Of a stretch of DNA of 34,284 nt, positions 20,276 to 29,236 are shown one piece after another. The stretch comes from ZC4RG30 sp965652645 (GTDB lineage: Bacteria > Pseudomonadota > Gammaproteobacteria > Steroidobacterales > Steroidobacteraceae): assembly GCA_965652645.1 (NCBI GenBank), contig CBFGXE010000033.1:1-34284 (forward strand), written 5' to 3'. Made by a program: the position numbers and the translations under genes. Positions within the stretch are counted from its first letter, which is position 1. Each line of letters starts with the position of its first letter. The notes beneath the pieces are model-generated. The model saw only the letters and a list, made by a program, of their open reading frames with translations, was not told the DNA's origin and made no database searches.

Positions 20276-21199
20276 ATGGCGGAATTGCGCTGGGCATTGT
20301 GGGGTCTGGGGGCCGCTTTCATCGTGGGCCTGGTGATCTGGGAGTTGCGGCGCAGCCGGCGACGACTGGCCCAGGCTGCCGCCGAGGGTGCCGCCTCCAC
20401 CGATGACTGGTCACGGCGCATCGAGCCGCGCCTCGACAGTCTGGGTGATCACGTCGCAGACACGCAGGAACCGGCGATGCGCGACGTGCCGGTGATCCAT
20501 TCCACGGGGCGGCCGGCGCCGGTGGCCGTGCCCGTGGCACGTGAGGTGGCCGTGGACCGGCCCGGAACCGCTGTACCACCGGCAGAAGAAGCGCAAGCGC
20601 CGCCCGCCAGCGCTCCACAGGCGCAGGTGGAACCGCAACCGGACAGGGAACCGCAAGCGGACACGGAACCGCAGCAGGACGCAGGACCGGCGCCGGATCC
20701 GTCGCCGCCTCCCGCATCGGCTCGTCCGTCCACCGCGCCTGCCCGGGCCGGCAAGGCACGCGAGATCCGCTGGCCACCCGAGCGGGCCGACCGCGTGCTC
20801 ACATTGCGCCTGGTGAGCACGCGTGGCGCGCTGCTGTCCGGACGCGAGGTGCGCCTGGCTCTGGAACAGGCGGGCCTCGTGCCCGGCCCGCAACGGATCT
20901 ACCACCTGCCCGATGCACACGGCGCGGTGCTGGTGAGTGCCGCCAACATGCTGCGACCCGGCGACCTCGACCCCCTGCAGATCGACGAGGAACAGCTGCG
21001 CGGCCTGTCGCTGTTCTCCGTGCTGCCGGGCGCATTGCCGCCGGTGCGCATGCTCGAGGAGCTGGTGGCCGTGGCGCGCGCGGTGTCCTGGCGCCTGGGC
21101 GCCACGGTGCAGGACGAACACGGCGCGGAACTGGATGGCGACGTGCTGGTGCGGCTGAGGCAGTCGCTGCCCGATGAGCCGGAACAGGAAAACGCCTGA
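20276..21199 (+). CDS. zipA: Cell division protein ZipA
   Basis: ZipA anchors FtsZ filaments to the inner membrane at the division site. The architecture is typical: an N-terminal membrane helix at about 6-24 (WALWGLGAAFIVGLVIWEL) followed by basic residues, a long Pro/Ala/Gln/Glu-rich linker (about 40-165) and a C-terminal FtsZ-binding domain from about residue 172 (VLTLRLVSTRGALLSGREV to VRLRQSL). Length is 307 residues, near E. coli's 328. A GGGAG lies 11 bases before the ATG. The linker contains an 18-bp tandem repeat. It is 18 bp after smc and ends one base before the ligA start. Confidence 0.95.
   Translation: MAELRWALWGLGAAFIVGLVIWELRRSRRRLAQAAAEGAASTDDWSRRIEPRLDSLGDHVADTQEPAMRDVPVIHSTGRPAPVAVPVAREVAVDRPGTAVPPAEEAQAPPASAPQAQVEPQPDREPQADTEPQQDAGPAPDPSPPPASARPSTAPARAGKAREIRWPPERADRVLTLRLVSTRGALLSGREVRLALEQAGLVPGPQRIYHLPDAHGAVLVSAANMLRPGDLDPLQIDEEQLRGLSLFSVLPGALPPVRMLEELVAVARAVSWRLGATVQDEHGAELDGDVLVRLRQSLPDEPEQENA
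20630..20683 (+). repeat. Three tandem 18-bp units in the zipA linker
   Basis: Three in-frame 18-base units (20630-20647, 20648-20665, 20666-20683) encode variants of EPQxDx (EPQPDR, EPQADT, EPQQDA). The first two differ at only a few bases. Such a repeat in a disordered linker can change length by slippage without breaking the frame. Confidence 0.6.
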
Positions 21200-21200
21200 C

Positions 21201-23276
21201 ATGACACCGGAGGCGCGCGCACGCCTTCAGGCGCTGCGCGAGCAGGTGGCCTACCACGACCGCCGCTACCACGCCGAAGATGCGCCGGAGATATCCGACG
21301 CCGAATACGACGCGCTGAAGAGCGAACTGCTTGCCCTGGAGGCGGCCCATCCGGAGGCCGCCAGCGCCGATTCCCCCGCGGCGCGCGTGGGTGCGAAGCC
21401 GGTGGCGAAGTTCGCGCCGGTGCGACATGCGCTGCCCATGCTCTCGCTCTCCAACGCCTTCACCGACGGGGAGGTGGGCGACTTCGTGCGCCGCATTGCC
21501 ACGCGCCTGGGCGAGGAGTCGCCGCGTTTCTCTGCCGAGGTGAAGCTGGACGGCGTGGCGGTGAGTCTGCGTTACGAGCGGGGCTGCCTCGTGCAGGGCG
21601 CCACCCGCGGAGACGGGGAAACCGGCGAGGATGTCACCGCCAACCTGCGCACCGTGGCCGACGTTCCCCGGCAGCTGAAGGGAAGCGGCTGGCCCCCGGT
21701 ACTCGAGGTGCGCGGCGAGGTCTACATGCCGCGCGCCGCCTTCGAGCACTACAATGAGCAGGCGCGCGCCACCGGCCGGAAGGTGCTGGCCAATCCCCGC
21801 AATGGCGCGGCCGGATCACTGCGGCAGCTCGATCCGCGCATCACGGCCCAGCGGCCGCTGGCCTTCTTTGCCTATGGCACCGGCTACGTTGAGCGCGGCG
21901 TGCTGCCGGACAGCCACGCTGCGCAGCTTGCGCTGCTGGGGGAGTGGGGCCTGCCGCTGAGCCCGTTGAACGAGGTGGTCACCGGCGAGGCCGGCCTGCT
22001 CGATTACTACCGCCGCATCGGCGCGCAGCGCGATTCCCTGCCGTTCGACATCGACGGCGTGGTGTACAAGCTCGACGATGGGGCCGGGCAGCGCGCGCTG
22101 GGTTTCGTGTCGCGCGCACCGCGCTGGGCGCTGGCGCACAAATATCCGGCACAGGAGCAGTCCACCCGCGTGGAGGCCATCGAGATCCAGATCGGGCGTA
22201 CCGGCACGGCCACGCCGGTGGCGAGGCTGGCGCCGGTGCAGGTGGCCGGCGTCACCGTGACCAACGCCACGCTGCACAACGCCGACCAGGTGGCACGGCT
22301 CGACGTGCGCGTGGGCGACACGGTGATCGTGCGCCGGGCCGGTGATGTCATACCCGAGGTGGTCAGCGTGAACCTGGCACGGCGGCCTGAGGGCACGGTG
22401 CCCTGGTCCATGCCGCGCAATTGCCCGGAGTGCGGTTCGCCCCTGCAGCGGGAGGAGGGCGTGGCAGCCTGGCGTTGCACCGGGGACCTTTCCTGCCCGG
22501 CGCAGCGCAAGGAGGCCATCCGCCACTTCGCCTCGCGCCGGGCCATGGACATCGAGGGCCTTGGCGAACGCTACATCGAGGAGCTGTGCAACCTGGGCTA
22601 CGTCGGGACCGTGGCCGACCTGTACCGCCTGAAGCTCGAGGACCTGCTCGAGATGAAGCGGCGCGCCGACGAACGCGACGGCACCACGCCGGAGACGGCG
22701 AAGGCCGGCAAGGTGGCCACGCGCTGGGCAGAGAAACTCATCGAGGCCATCGACCGCAGCCGCGGGACCACGCTGCCGCGATTCCTGTTTGCACTGGGCA
22801 TCGGCCAGGTCGGCGAGGCCACGGCGGCCGCACTGGCGCAGCAGTTCGGCACCCTGGCTGCATTGCGCGCCGCCAGCGAGGAAGCCCTGCAGGCCACGCC
22901 GGACGTGGGTCCCACCGTGGCAGCGCTGGTGGCAGGCTTCTTCGCCAATCCGCGCAACAACCGCGTGGTGGATGCACTGGTGGAGGCGGGTGTGCACTGG
23001 CCGGACGTGGTGCGCCCGGAAGCCTCCGCCCGACCGCTGGCCGGAAGGACGGTGGTGCTCACCGGAACGCTGGCCGGCATGACGCGCGAGGAGGCCACGG
23101 CGCAGCTGCAGGCACTGGGCGCAAAGGTGTCCGGCAGCGTGTCGCGCAAGACGCATTATGTGGTGGCCGGCGCCGAGGCAGGTTCCAAGCTCGCAAAGGC
23201 GCAGGAACTGGGCGTGCCCGTGCTCGACGAGCAGGGGCTGGTTGAGCTGCTGGCCGGACGGCTGCCGCAGACCTGA
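21201..23276 (+). CDS. ligA: NAD-dependent DNA ligase LigA
   Basis: LigA seals nicks in replication and repair using NAD+. The domain order is complete: Ia domain with YHDRRYHAEDAPEISDAEYD, adenylation domain with the AMP-accepting Lys115 in KLDG (115-118), OB fold, a four-Cys zinc finger (CPECGSP and CTGDLSCP), helix-hairpin-helix repeats (DIEGLGE onward) and a C-terminal BRCT domain (LAGRTVVLTGTLAG to VSRKTHYVVAG). At 691 residues it is slightly longer than E. coli LigA. A small insertion (RADERDGTTPETAKAGK) in the HhH region resembles that of betaproteobacterial ligases. I chose ATG 21201, one base after the zipA stop; an in-frame ATG at 21174 inside zipA adds nine residues with no better ribosome binding site. 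Confidence 0.98.
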   Translation: MTPEARARLQALREQVAYHDRRYHAEDAPEISDAEYDALKSELLALEAAHPEAASADSPAARVGAKPVAKFAPVRHALPMLSLSNAFTDGEVGDFVRRIATRLGEESPRFSAEVKLDGVAVSLRYERGCLVQGATRGDGETGEDVTANLRTVADVPRQLKGSGWPPVLEVRGEVYMPRAAFEHYNEQARATGRKVLANPRNGAAGSLRQLDPRITAQRPLAFFAYGTGYVERGVLPDSHAAQLALLGEWGLPLSPLNEVVTGEAGLLDYYRRIGAQRDSLPFDIDGVVYKLDDGAGQRALGFVSRAPRWALAHKYPAQEQSTRVEAIEIQIGRTGTATPVARLAPVQVAGVTVTNATLHNADQVARLDVRVGDTVIVRRAGDVIPEVVSVNLARRPEGTVPWSMPRNCPECGSPLQREEGVAAWRCTGDLSCPAQRKEAIRHFASRRAMDIEGLGERYIEELCNLGYVGTVADLYRLKLEDLLEMKRRADERDGTTPETAKAGKVATRWAEKLIEAIDRSRGTTLPRFLFALGIGQVGEATAAALAQQFGTLAALRAASEEALQATPDVGPTVAALVAGFFANPRNNRVVDALVEAGVHWPDVVRPEASARPLAGRTVVLTGTLAGMTREEATAQLQALGAKVSGSVSRKTHYVVAGAEAGSKLAKAQELGVPVLDEQGLVELLAGRLPQT

Positions 23277-23277
23277 A

Positions 23278-23853
23278 GTGCTGGTGGCCTTCAACAAGCC
23301 CTTTGGCGTGGCCTGCAAGTTCAGTCCGGCGCCGGGGCGGCAGACGCTGGCTGACTACCTCGGCATCCCGCGCATCTATCCCGCCGGGCGACTGGACACG
23401 GACAGCGAGGGACTGCTGCTGCTCACCGACAATGGTCCCTTGCAGGCGCGCATCACCCATCCGCGCCACAAGCTGCCGAAGTTGTACTGGGTGCAGGTGG
23501 AGGGGGAACCCACCGACGAGGCCCTTGCCGCACTGCGCGCTGGCATCGACCTGGGCGACTGCGTCACGCAGGCCGCTGGCGCGCGACGCATCGACGAACC
23601 GGCCGGCCTGTGGCCGCGCGTGCCACCCATCCGCCATCGCGCGCGCATTCCCGCGACATGGCTCGAACTCACGCTGCGCGAGGGCAGGAACCGCCAGGTG
23701 CGACGCATGACGGCGCGGGTGGGTTTCCCCACCTTGCGCCTGGTGCGCGCGGCCATCGGTGCAGTACGCCTTGAAGGCCTCGCGCCGGGCGAGTGGCGCG
23801 AGGTGGACCCCGGCGCCCTGTGGCAACGAGGTTCAGGCCGGAGTGGTGGTTGA
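23278..23853 (+). CDS. rluE: 23S rRNA pseudouridine-2457 synthase RluE
   Basis: This RsuA/RluB-E family enzyme isomerises one uridine of 23S rRNA, U2457 in E. coli numbering. The 191-residue product lacks an N-terminal S4 domain, as RluE does. It opens with VAFNKPFGV, has the catalytic GRLDTDSEGLLLLT with Asp40 as nucleophile, and closely matches E. coli RluE in PAGLWPRVPPIRHRA-like and EGRNRQVRRMTARVGFPTLRL segments. The GTG at 23278 lies one base after the ligA stop, so it is probably translated by re-initiation from ligA. Its 3' end overlaps the converging MocA-like gene by 21 bp. Confidence 0.94.
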   Translation: MLVAFNKPFGVACKFSPAPGRQTLADYLGIPRIYPAGRLDTDSEGLLLLTDNGPLQARITHPRHKLPKLYWVQVEGEPTDEALAALRAGIDLGDCVTQAAGARRIDEPAGLWPRVPPIRHRARIPATWLELTLREGRNRQVRRMTARVGFPTLRLVRAAIGAVRLEGLAPGEWREVDPGALWQRGSGRSGG

Positions 23854-24441
23854 GGCTGCCTCGAGCCGGGCGAGGTCTTCCGGCGTATCCACGTCCACGC
23901 CGGCATTGGGCATGGGCAGGCGGACGCAGCGTTCGGCCATCCGCTGCAGCACGCGGCGCGCCCCCATGTCGCCGCGCAGTTCCAGCAGCGCCGGGAAGGC
24001 GTGTGCAGGAAAGATCGCCGGCACACCCGCCTGGCCCTCATAGGTGGCTGCCACCAGCATGTCCGGCTGCTGGCGCCAGGTCGAGATGAGGCGCCTCAGG
24101 TCAAAGGCGGTGATGGCCACCTGGTCGGCCAGCATCACCAGCACCGCTTCGGTGCTGCCTGGAAGCTGTGCCACGCCCGCGCGCAGGGAGCTGGCAATGC
24201 CTTCTTCCCAGCTGCGGTTCACCACCACGGTGGCCGGGCTGTTGCGCAGCAGGGGAGCGATGCCGGCAGCATTGGCACCCAGCACCACGCTGACCGAGTG
24301 GCCGGCCACCTCCGCGGCGCGCGTCACTGCCCGCAGCAGCAGTGGCTCTCCGGCCAGACGGGCCAGCTGCTTGGGCGATCCGAAACGCCGGGCAGCGCCT
24401 GCCGCGAGCAGCAGGACATGGGGAGAAGGATCATGCGTCAT
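23833..24441 (-). CDS. MobA/MocA-like nucleotidyltransferase
   Basis: This 202-residue protein has the Rossmann-like nucleotidyltransferase fold of the MocA group, which joins CMP to molybdopterin or acts on related substrates. The signature LAAGAARRFGSPKQL lies at 12-26, followed by NRSWEEGIASSLRAG, the metal-binding LADQ at 104-107 and the family-typical GVPAIFPAHAFPALLELRGDMGARRVL region (given here as two motifs: GVPAIFP and LRGDMGARR). The start is ATG 24441; no ribosome binding site is obvious. It is alone on its strand between rluE (convergent) and thrA (divergent), without XdhC or xanthine-dehydrogenase-type neighbours. The substrate cannot be assigned. The only molybdoenzyme here is MsrP, about 9.5 kb away, which uses plain Mo-molybdopterin. 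Confidence 0.88.
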   Translation of the reverse strand: MTHDPSPHVLLLAAGAARRFGSPKQLARLAGEPLLLRAVTRAAEVAGHSVSVVLGANAAGIAPLLRNSPATVVVNRSWEEGIASSLRAGVAQLPGSTEAVLVMLADQVAITAFDLRRLISTWRQQPDMLVAATYEGQAGVPAIFPAHAFPALLELRGDMGARRVLQRMAERCVRLPMPNAGVDVDTPEDLARLEAASTTTPA

Positions 24442-24478
24442 GGTGCTTACCAGTTGCTTGCGTGCTTGCCTGACGACC

Positions 24479-24507
24479 TTTAGAGTTCCCGGGTTTTTTC
24501 CTATTAA
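24479..24507 (+). promoter_or_regulatory. Candidate thrABC promoter
   Basis: TTTAGA (24479-24484) and TATTAA (24502-24507) are 17 bases apart, each matching consensus at four of six positions, in an AT-rich island of a GC-rich region. The predicted start near 24514 leaves a leader of about 18 nt. That is too short for a thrL-type attenuator. Confidence 0.45.
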
Positions 24508-24531
24508 ACAGCAACTTCGGCCCACACATCG

Positions 24532-27018
24532 ATGAAATCCGCAAGTGCCAATGCCTGGGTCGTCCACAAGTTCGGCGGCACGAGTGTCCACGATGCCGCC
24601 TGCTTCCGCCGGGTGGCCGACATCATTGCCGGCCAGGAGACCCCGCGGCAGGCCGTGGTGCTGTCGGCGGCCAGGGGCGTCACCGACGCGCTGCTTGGCC
24701 TGGTGGACCTGGCCGGCCGGCAGGATCCGGCCGTGGCCACCGGGCTGCAGGCACTGCGCGATCGCCATCGTGCCATCGCCGAAGACCTGCTCGACAAGGA
24801 AGGCGCTGCGCGCTGGCTGCAGCGCTTCGACCAGGATCGCGTGGACCTCGAGGGCGTGCTGCACACCACCAGCCTGCTGCGCTCGGCGGCGCAGAACGTG
24901 CGCGACCTGATCGCAGGCTACGGCGAGATCTGGTCCACCACGTTGATGGCGGCCTTCCTGGAATCCCGTCGCGGCGCCACGCCGGTGCGCTGGCTGGACG
25001 CCCGCCAGTGCCTGGTGGTGCAGTGGGGGCCGCTGGGCCCGGCAGTGCAGTGGGAGGTGTCGCGTGCGCGGCTCAACGAGAGCGGCGCGGCGGATTTCAG
25101 CGGCACGCTGGTGATCCCCGGCTTCGTGGCCCGCGACCCGGCGGGCGTGCAGACCACGCTGGGCCGCAATGGCAGTGACTACTCTGCCTCCATCTTTGGC
25201 GCGCTGCTCGATGCCGCCGCGATCCACATCTGGACCGACGTCGACGGCGTGCTGTCGGCCGATCCCCGGCGCGTGCCCAATGCGCAGGTGATCGACCAGC
25301 TCTCCTACAACGAGGCGATGGAGCTGGCCTACTTCGGCGCCAAGGTGATCCATCCGCAGACCATGGCGCCGGCCATCGGCAAGTCGATCCCCATCTACAT
25401 CCGCAACACCTTCGCGCCCGCCAACCCGTGCACCCTGATCTGCGCCGAGCCGGCTTCGGCGCTGACCGTGAAGGGCATCACCACCATCGAGGACGTGGCG
25501 CTGGTGAACCTGGAGGGCGCCGGCATGATCGGCGTGCCAGGCACTGCGCACCGGCTGTTCGGTGCGCTGCGCGAGGAAGGCATCTCGGTGATCCTGATCT
25601 CCCAGGGCAGTTCCGAGCACTCCATCTGCTGCGCCATCCCGGCCGCGCAGGCCGATCGCGCGGAGCAGGTGGTGCGTGCCGCCTTCTCGCGCGAGCTTGC
25701 CGAAGGGCAGATCCAGAGCGTCGAGGCGCTGCAGGACCAGGCCATCCTCGCCGTGGTCGGTGACGGCATGGCCGGCACGCCGGGCGTCTCGGCCAAGGTG
25801 TTCAACGCCCTGGGCCAGGCCGCCATCAACGTGCGTGCCATCGCGCAGGGCGCCTCCGAGCGCAATATTTCCGTGGTCGTGGACGGCAGGCAGGCCACGC
25901 GCGCGCTGCGCGCCGCGCATGCCAGCTTCTATCTGTCGCCCAACACGCTTTCGATCGGCGTGATCGGGCCGGGCACCGTGGGCCGCGTGCTGCTGGACCA
26001 GCTTGCCGGCGAGCAGGCACGCCTGGCGCGCGAGTTCAAGCTCGACCTGCGCGTGCGCGCCATCATGTCGAGCAGGCGCCTGCTGCTGTCCGACCGCGGC
26101 GTCGACCTCGCGCAGTGGAAGCCGCAGTTCGATGCCACGCAGGAGAAGGCGGACATTTCACGTTTCGTCGACCACGTGAAGGTGGACTACCTGCCGCACA
26201 CCGTGATCATCGACTGCAGCGCCGACGAATCGGTCGCGAAGCATTACGCGCACTGGCTGGCCGCCGGCATCCACGTGGTGACGCCGAACAAGAAGGCCAA
26301 CAGCGCCGGCATGGCCTACTACGACTCGCTGCGGGAGGCGCGTCGCCAGGGTGGCTCGCACTACCTCTATGAAGGCACCGTGGGTGCCGGCCTGCCGGTG
26401 ATCCAGACCCTGCGCGACCTGCGCGAGACCGGCGACCAGGTGGACAGCATCGAGGGCATCTTCTCGGGCACGCTGGCTTACCTGTTCAATGTGTACGACG
26501 GCAGCGTGCCCTTCTCGACCATCGTGAAGGAGGCGAAGAAGCTCGGCTACACCGAGCCCGACCCGCGCGATGATCTCTCCGGCACCGACGTGGCGCGCAA
26601 GCTCATCATCCTGGCGCGCGAGATGGGGTTGAAGCTCGACATGTCCGACGTGAAGGTGGAGAGCCTGGTGCCGAAGGACCTGGCCGGAGGCTCCATCGAC
26701 GAATTCCTCGCCGGCCTGTCGCGCTACGATGACGGCATGCTGGAGCGTTTCCAGGCCGCGAAGGCGGCCGGCAAGGTGCTGCGCTTCGTGGGCCGCGTCA
26801 CGGCCAGGGGCGAGGCCACCGTGGGGGTGGTCGAGCTTGACGCCAGGCACGCCTTCGCCAACATCGCGCTCACCGACAACGTGGTGCGTTTCGCCACCGC
26901 CCGCTACAACAAGAACCCCCTGATCGTGCAGGGACCGGGCGCCGGGCCGGAAGTCACCGCCGGCGGCGTGTTCGCAGACCTGCTGCGGCTGTCCGCCTAC
27001 CTGGGGGCACGCCTGTGA
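24532..27018 (+). CDS. thrA: Bifunctional aspartokinase / homoserine dehydrogenase
   Basis: This fused enzyme catalyses the first and third steps from aspartate to threonine. The aspartokinase half begins with KFGGTS at 13-18 and includes GRNGSDYSAS and WTDVDGVLSADPR. Central ACT domains (about 310-460, with SEHSICCAIP and QGASERNISVVVD) are the usual site of threonine feedback inhibition. The dehydrogenase half has the NAD(P) loop GPGTVG at 479-484, TPNKKANS, GTVGAGLPVI and EPDPRDDLSGTDVARKL. Length is 828 residues, against 820 in E. coli ThrA. The ATG has no Shine-Dalgarno sequence. The stop TGA overlaps the thrB ATG as TGATG, showing translational coupling. No Thr/Ile-rich leader peptide was found. 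Confidence 0.98.
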   Translation: MKSASANAWVVHKFGGTSVHDAACFRRVADIIAGQETPRQAVVLSAARGVTDALLGLVDLAGRQDPAVATGLQALRDRHRAIAEDLLDKEGAARWLQRFDQDRVDLEGVLHTTSLLRSAAQNVRDLIAGYGEIWSTTLMAAFLESRRGATPVRWLDARQCLVVQWGPLGPAVQWEVSRARLNESGAADFSGTLVIPGFVARDPAGVQTTLGRNGSDYSASIFGALLDAAAIHIWTDVDGVLSADPRRVPNAQVIDQLSYNEAMELAYFGAKVIHPQTMAPAIGKSIPIYIRNTFAPANPCTLICAEPASALTVKGITTIEDVALVNLEGAGMIGVPGTAHRLFGALREEGISVILISQGSSEHSICCAIPAAQADRAEQVVRAAFSRELAEGQIQSVEALQDQAILAVVGDGMAGTPGVSAKVFNALGQAAINVRAIAQGASERNISVVVDGRQATRALRAAHASFYLSPNTLSIGVIGPGTVGRVLLDQLAGEQARLAREFKLDLRVRAIMSSRRLLLSDRGVDLAQWKPQFDATQEKADISRFVDHVKVDYLPHTVIIDCSADESVAKHYAHWLAAGIHVVTPNKKANSAGMAYYDSLREARRQGGSHYLYEGTVGAGLPVIQTLRDLRETGDQVDSIEGIFSGTLAYLFNVYDGSVPFSTIVKEAKKLGYTEPDPRDDLSGTDVARKLIILAREMGLKLDMSDVKVESLVPKDLAGGSIDEFLAGLSRYDDGMLERFQAAKAAGKVLRFVGRVTARGEATVGVVELDARHAFANIALTDNVVRFATARYNKNPLIVQGPGAGPEVTAGGVFADLLRLSAYLGARL

Positions 27019-27953
27019 TGCCGCGCAAGGTCACGGCCTTCGCGCCGGGTTCGGTGGCCAACGTTGCCATCGGTTTCGACATCCTGGGGTTCTCGGTGGA
27101 TGCGGTGGGCGACACTGTCACGCTGACGCGCACCGACAAGCCGGGCGTCACGATCAGTTCGATCACCGGCGTGGTGGAAGACCTGCCGCTGGCGGCGGAC
27201 AGGAACACTGCCGGCCAGGCGCTGCTGGCGCTGATCCATGCGCGCAACCTGCCTTTCGGCTTCGACGTGCGGATCAGCAAGGGCATCCCGCTGGCTTCCG
27301 GCCTCGGCGGATCGGCGGCCTCGGCGGTGGCCGCGGTGGTCGCCGCCAATGCAATGATCGACGACCCGCTCACGCGCATCGAGCTGCTGAAGGTGGCGAT
27401 GGAAGGCGAGGCCGTGGCCAGCGGCTCGCGCCACGCCGACAACATTTCTCCGTCGCTGTTCGGCGGGCTGGTGCTCACCGTGGGCATCGACGAACCGCGC
27501 GTAAAGCAGATTCCCGTGCCGCAGGAAATCTATGCGGTGATCGTGCATCCGCACCTGCAGGTCTCCACCAAGCAGGCGCGTGCCATCCTTTCCGGCACGG
27601 TGAACATGTCCGACTTCGTGTGGCAGACCGCGAACCTCGCCGGTTTCATCTCCGGCTGCTACACGAATGACCTCGACATGATCAAGGCCACGCTGGAAGA
27701 CGTGATCATCGAGAAGCAGCGGCAGGTGCTGATTCCCGGCTTCACCGACGTGCGTGCCGCGGCGCTGTCGAAGGGTGCGCTGGGCTGCTCGATTTCCGGC
27801 GCGGGCCCCACGGTGTTCGCGTTGTGCCTGGAGTCCGATGCGCGCGAGGTGCGCCATGCCATGGAGCAGGCCTTTGCCTCCCAGGGCATCGAGACCGACA
27901 ACTGGATCGTGTCCGTGCAGTCCGGCGGCGCGCACGTGGTGAGCAGCGAATGA
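27018..27953 (+). CDS. thrB: Homoserine kinase (GHMP family)
   Basis: ThrB phosphorylates homoserine to O-phosphohomoserine. It is a GHMP-superfamily kinase of 311 residues, like E. coli ThrB. The N-terminus has APGSVANVAIGFDILGF, typical of the substrate-binding strand, the ATP loop is PLASGLGGSAAS at 91-102, and the C-terminal GHMP motif GALGCSISGAGPTVFAL is intact. I chose ATG 27018, which overlaps the thrA stop; the GTG directly before it (27015) is also possible and adds one residue. The gene overlaps thrC by four bases (ATGA), so the three enzymes are translated as one unit. Confidence 0.97.
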   Translation: MPRKVTAFAPGSVANVAIGFDILGFSVDAVGDTVTLTRTDKPGVTISSITGVVEDLPLAADRNTAGQALLALIHARNLPFGFDVRISKGIPLASGLGGSAASAVAAVVAANAMIDDPLTRIELLKVAMEGEAVASGSRHADNISPSLFGGLVLTVGIDEPRVKQIPVPQEIYAVIVHPHLQVSTKQARAILSGTVNMSDFVWQTANLAGFISGCYTNDLDMIKATLEDVIIEKQRQVLIPGFTDVRAAALSKGALGCSISGAGPTVFALCLESDAREVRHAMEQAFASQGIETDNWIVSVQSGGAHVVSSE

Positions 27954-29236
27954 AGTTCACGAGCACGCGCGGCCAGGCTCCCCGGGCCTCCTTCAGCGAG
28001 GCGCTGGCGACCGGGCTGGCTCCCGACGGCGGCCTGTATGTTCCCGAACAGTGGCCCTCGATGGCCGGACTCAGGGGTGACGGCCTGGCTGACCTGGGAC
28101 GCCAGCTCATTGCCCCGTTTGCGGCCGGTGACGCGCTGGCCGGCCAACTGGCCGGCATCACCGCCGATGCCTTCAATTTCCCCGCGCCGCTGAAGCCCGT
28201 GGGTGGTTCCGGGCGCCTGCAGGTGCTGGAGCTGTTCCACGGCCCCACCGCGGCGTTCAAGGATTTCGGTGCGCGCTTCCTCGCGGCCGCCATGGCGCGC
28301 ATCCCGCGGCCCTCCGGCCGGCCGCTGCGCATCCTGGTGGCCACCTCCGGCGATACCGGTGGTGCGGTGGCGGCAGCCTTCCACCGCCGCCCGGGCATCG
28401 AGGTGGTGGTGCTGTTTCCCAAGGGACTGGTCTCGCCCACCCAGCAGCAGCAGCTCACCTGCTGGGGCGACAACGTCACCAGCCTGGCCGTGCGCGGCAG
28501 CTTCGATGACTGCCAGCGGCTGGTGAAGGAAGCCTTCCTGGATCCCGGCATGCGCTCGCAGGCCGCGATGTCCTCGGCCAACAGCATCAACATCGGCCGG
28601 CTGCTGCCGCAGGCGGTGTATTACGCGGCCAGCAGCCTGGCCGTGCAGGCGGTTACCGGCAGCCAGGCGTCGTACATCATTCCCAGCGGCAACCTCGGCA
28701 ATGCCGCGGCCTGCGTCTGGGCGCGCCACATGGGCCTGCCCATCGACCGCATCGTGCTCGCGCACAATGCCAACCTCACGGTGCCGGAGTTCCTGGACAC
28801 CGGCGTGCTGAAGCCCCGGCCCAGCGTGGCCACGCTGGCCTCGGCCATGGACGTGGGCAATCCCAGCAACCTGGAAAGGCTGCTGAACCTGTTCCCCGCC
28901 GGCGGCGCGCTGGCAGGGCAGGTGACCGCGGCCACCGTCAACGACGATGCCATCCGGGCGCGCATCCGCGCCGACCACGCCGCATACGGGGAGGTCTGGT
29001 GCCCGCACACGGCCGTCGCGGCAGAAGTGCATGCGCGCCTGCCCGAGGCCGAGCGCAACAGTCACCACTGGGTGCTGGTCGCCACCGCACATCCGGCCAA
29101 GTTCCGCGAGACGGTGGAACCGCTGGTGGGCAGCGTGCCGGTACCGGAGAACCTGCGCCGGCTCTACGAGTTGCCGTCACGCTTCGACGAGATCGATCCC
29201 ACGCTGGACGGGCTGCGTCGTGCAACTGGCGGTTGA
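27950..29236 (+). CDS. thrC: Threonine synthase
   Basis: ThrC converts O-phosphohomoserine to threonine with pyridoxal phosphate. The 428-residue product is of the E. coli-like type. It starts with MKFTSTRGQAPRASF, has the PLP Lys104 in FHGPTAAFKDFG, the phosphate-binding ATSGDTGGAVAAAF loop, and SSANSINIGRLLPQ. The GNLGNAAA stretch and C-terminal HPAKFRETVEP are typical. The ATG overlaps the thrB stop (ATGA at 27950-27953). The last 17 bases overlap the start of a NERD-domain gene, which extends the operon beyond thrABC. Confidence 0.97.
   Translation: MKFTSTRGQAPRASFSEALATGLAPDGGLYVPEQWPSMAGLRGDGLADLGRQLIAPFAAGDALAGQLAGITADAFNFPAPLKPVGGSGRLQVLELFHGPTAAFKDFGARFLAAAMARIPRPSGRPLRILVATSGDTGGAVAAAFHRRPGIEVVVLFPKGLVSPTQQQQLTCWGDNVTSLAVRGSFDDCQRLVKEAFLDPGMRSQAAMSSANSINIGRLLPQAVYYAASSLAVQAVTGSQASYIIPSGNLGNAAACVWARHMGLPIDRIVLAHNANLTVPEFLDTGVLKPRPSVATLASAMDVGNPSNLERLLNLFPAGGALAGQVTAATVNDDAIRARIRADHAAYGEVWCPHTAVAAEVHARLPEAERNSHHWVLVATAHPAKFRETVEPLVGSVPVPENLRRLYELPSRFDEIDPTLDGLRRATGG

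Noticed and set aside
24442..24531. thrL-like attenuator in front of thrA
   Set aside because: No Thr/Ile-rich leader peptide and no terminator/antiterminator pair; the small T-run at 24494-24499 follows only a 3-bp CCC/GGG repeat.
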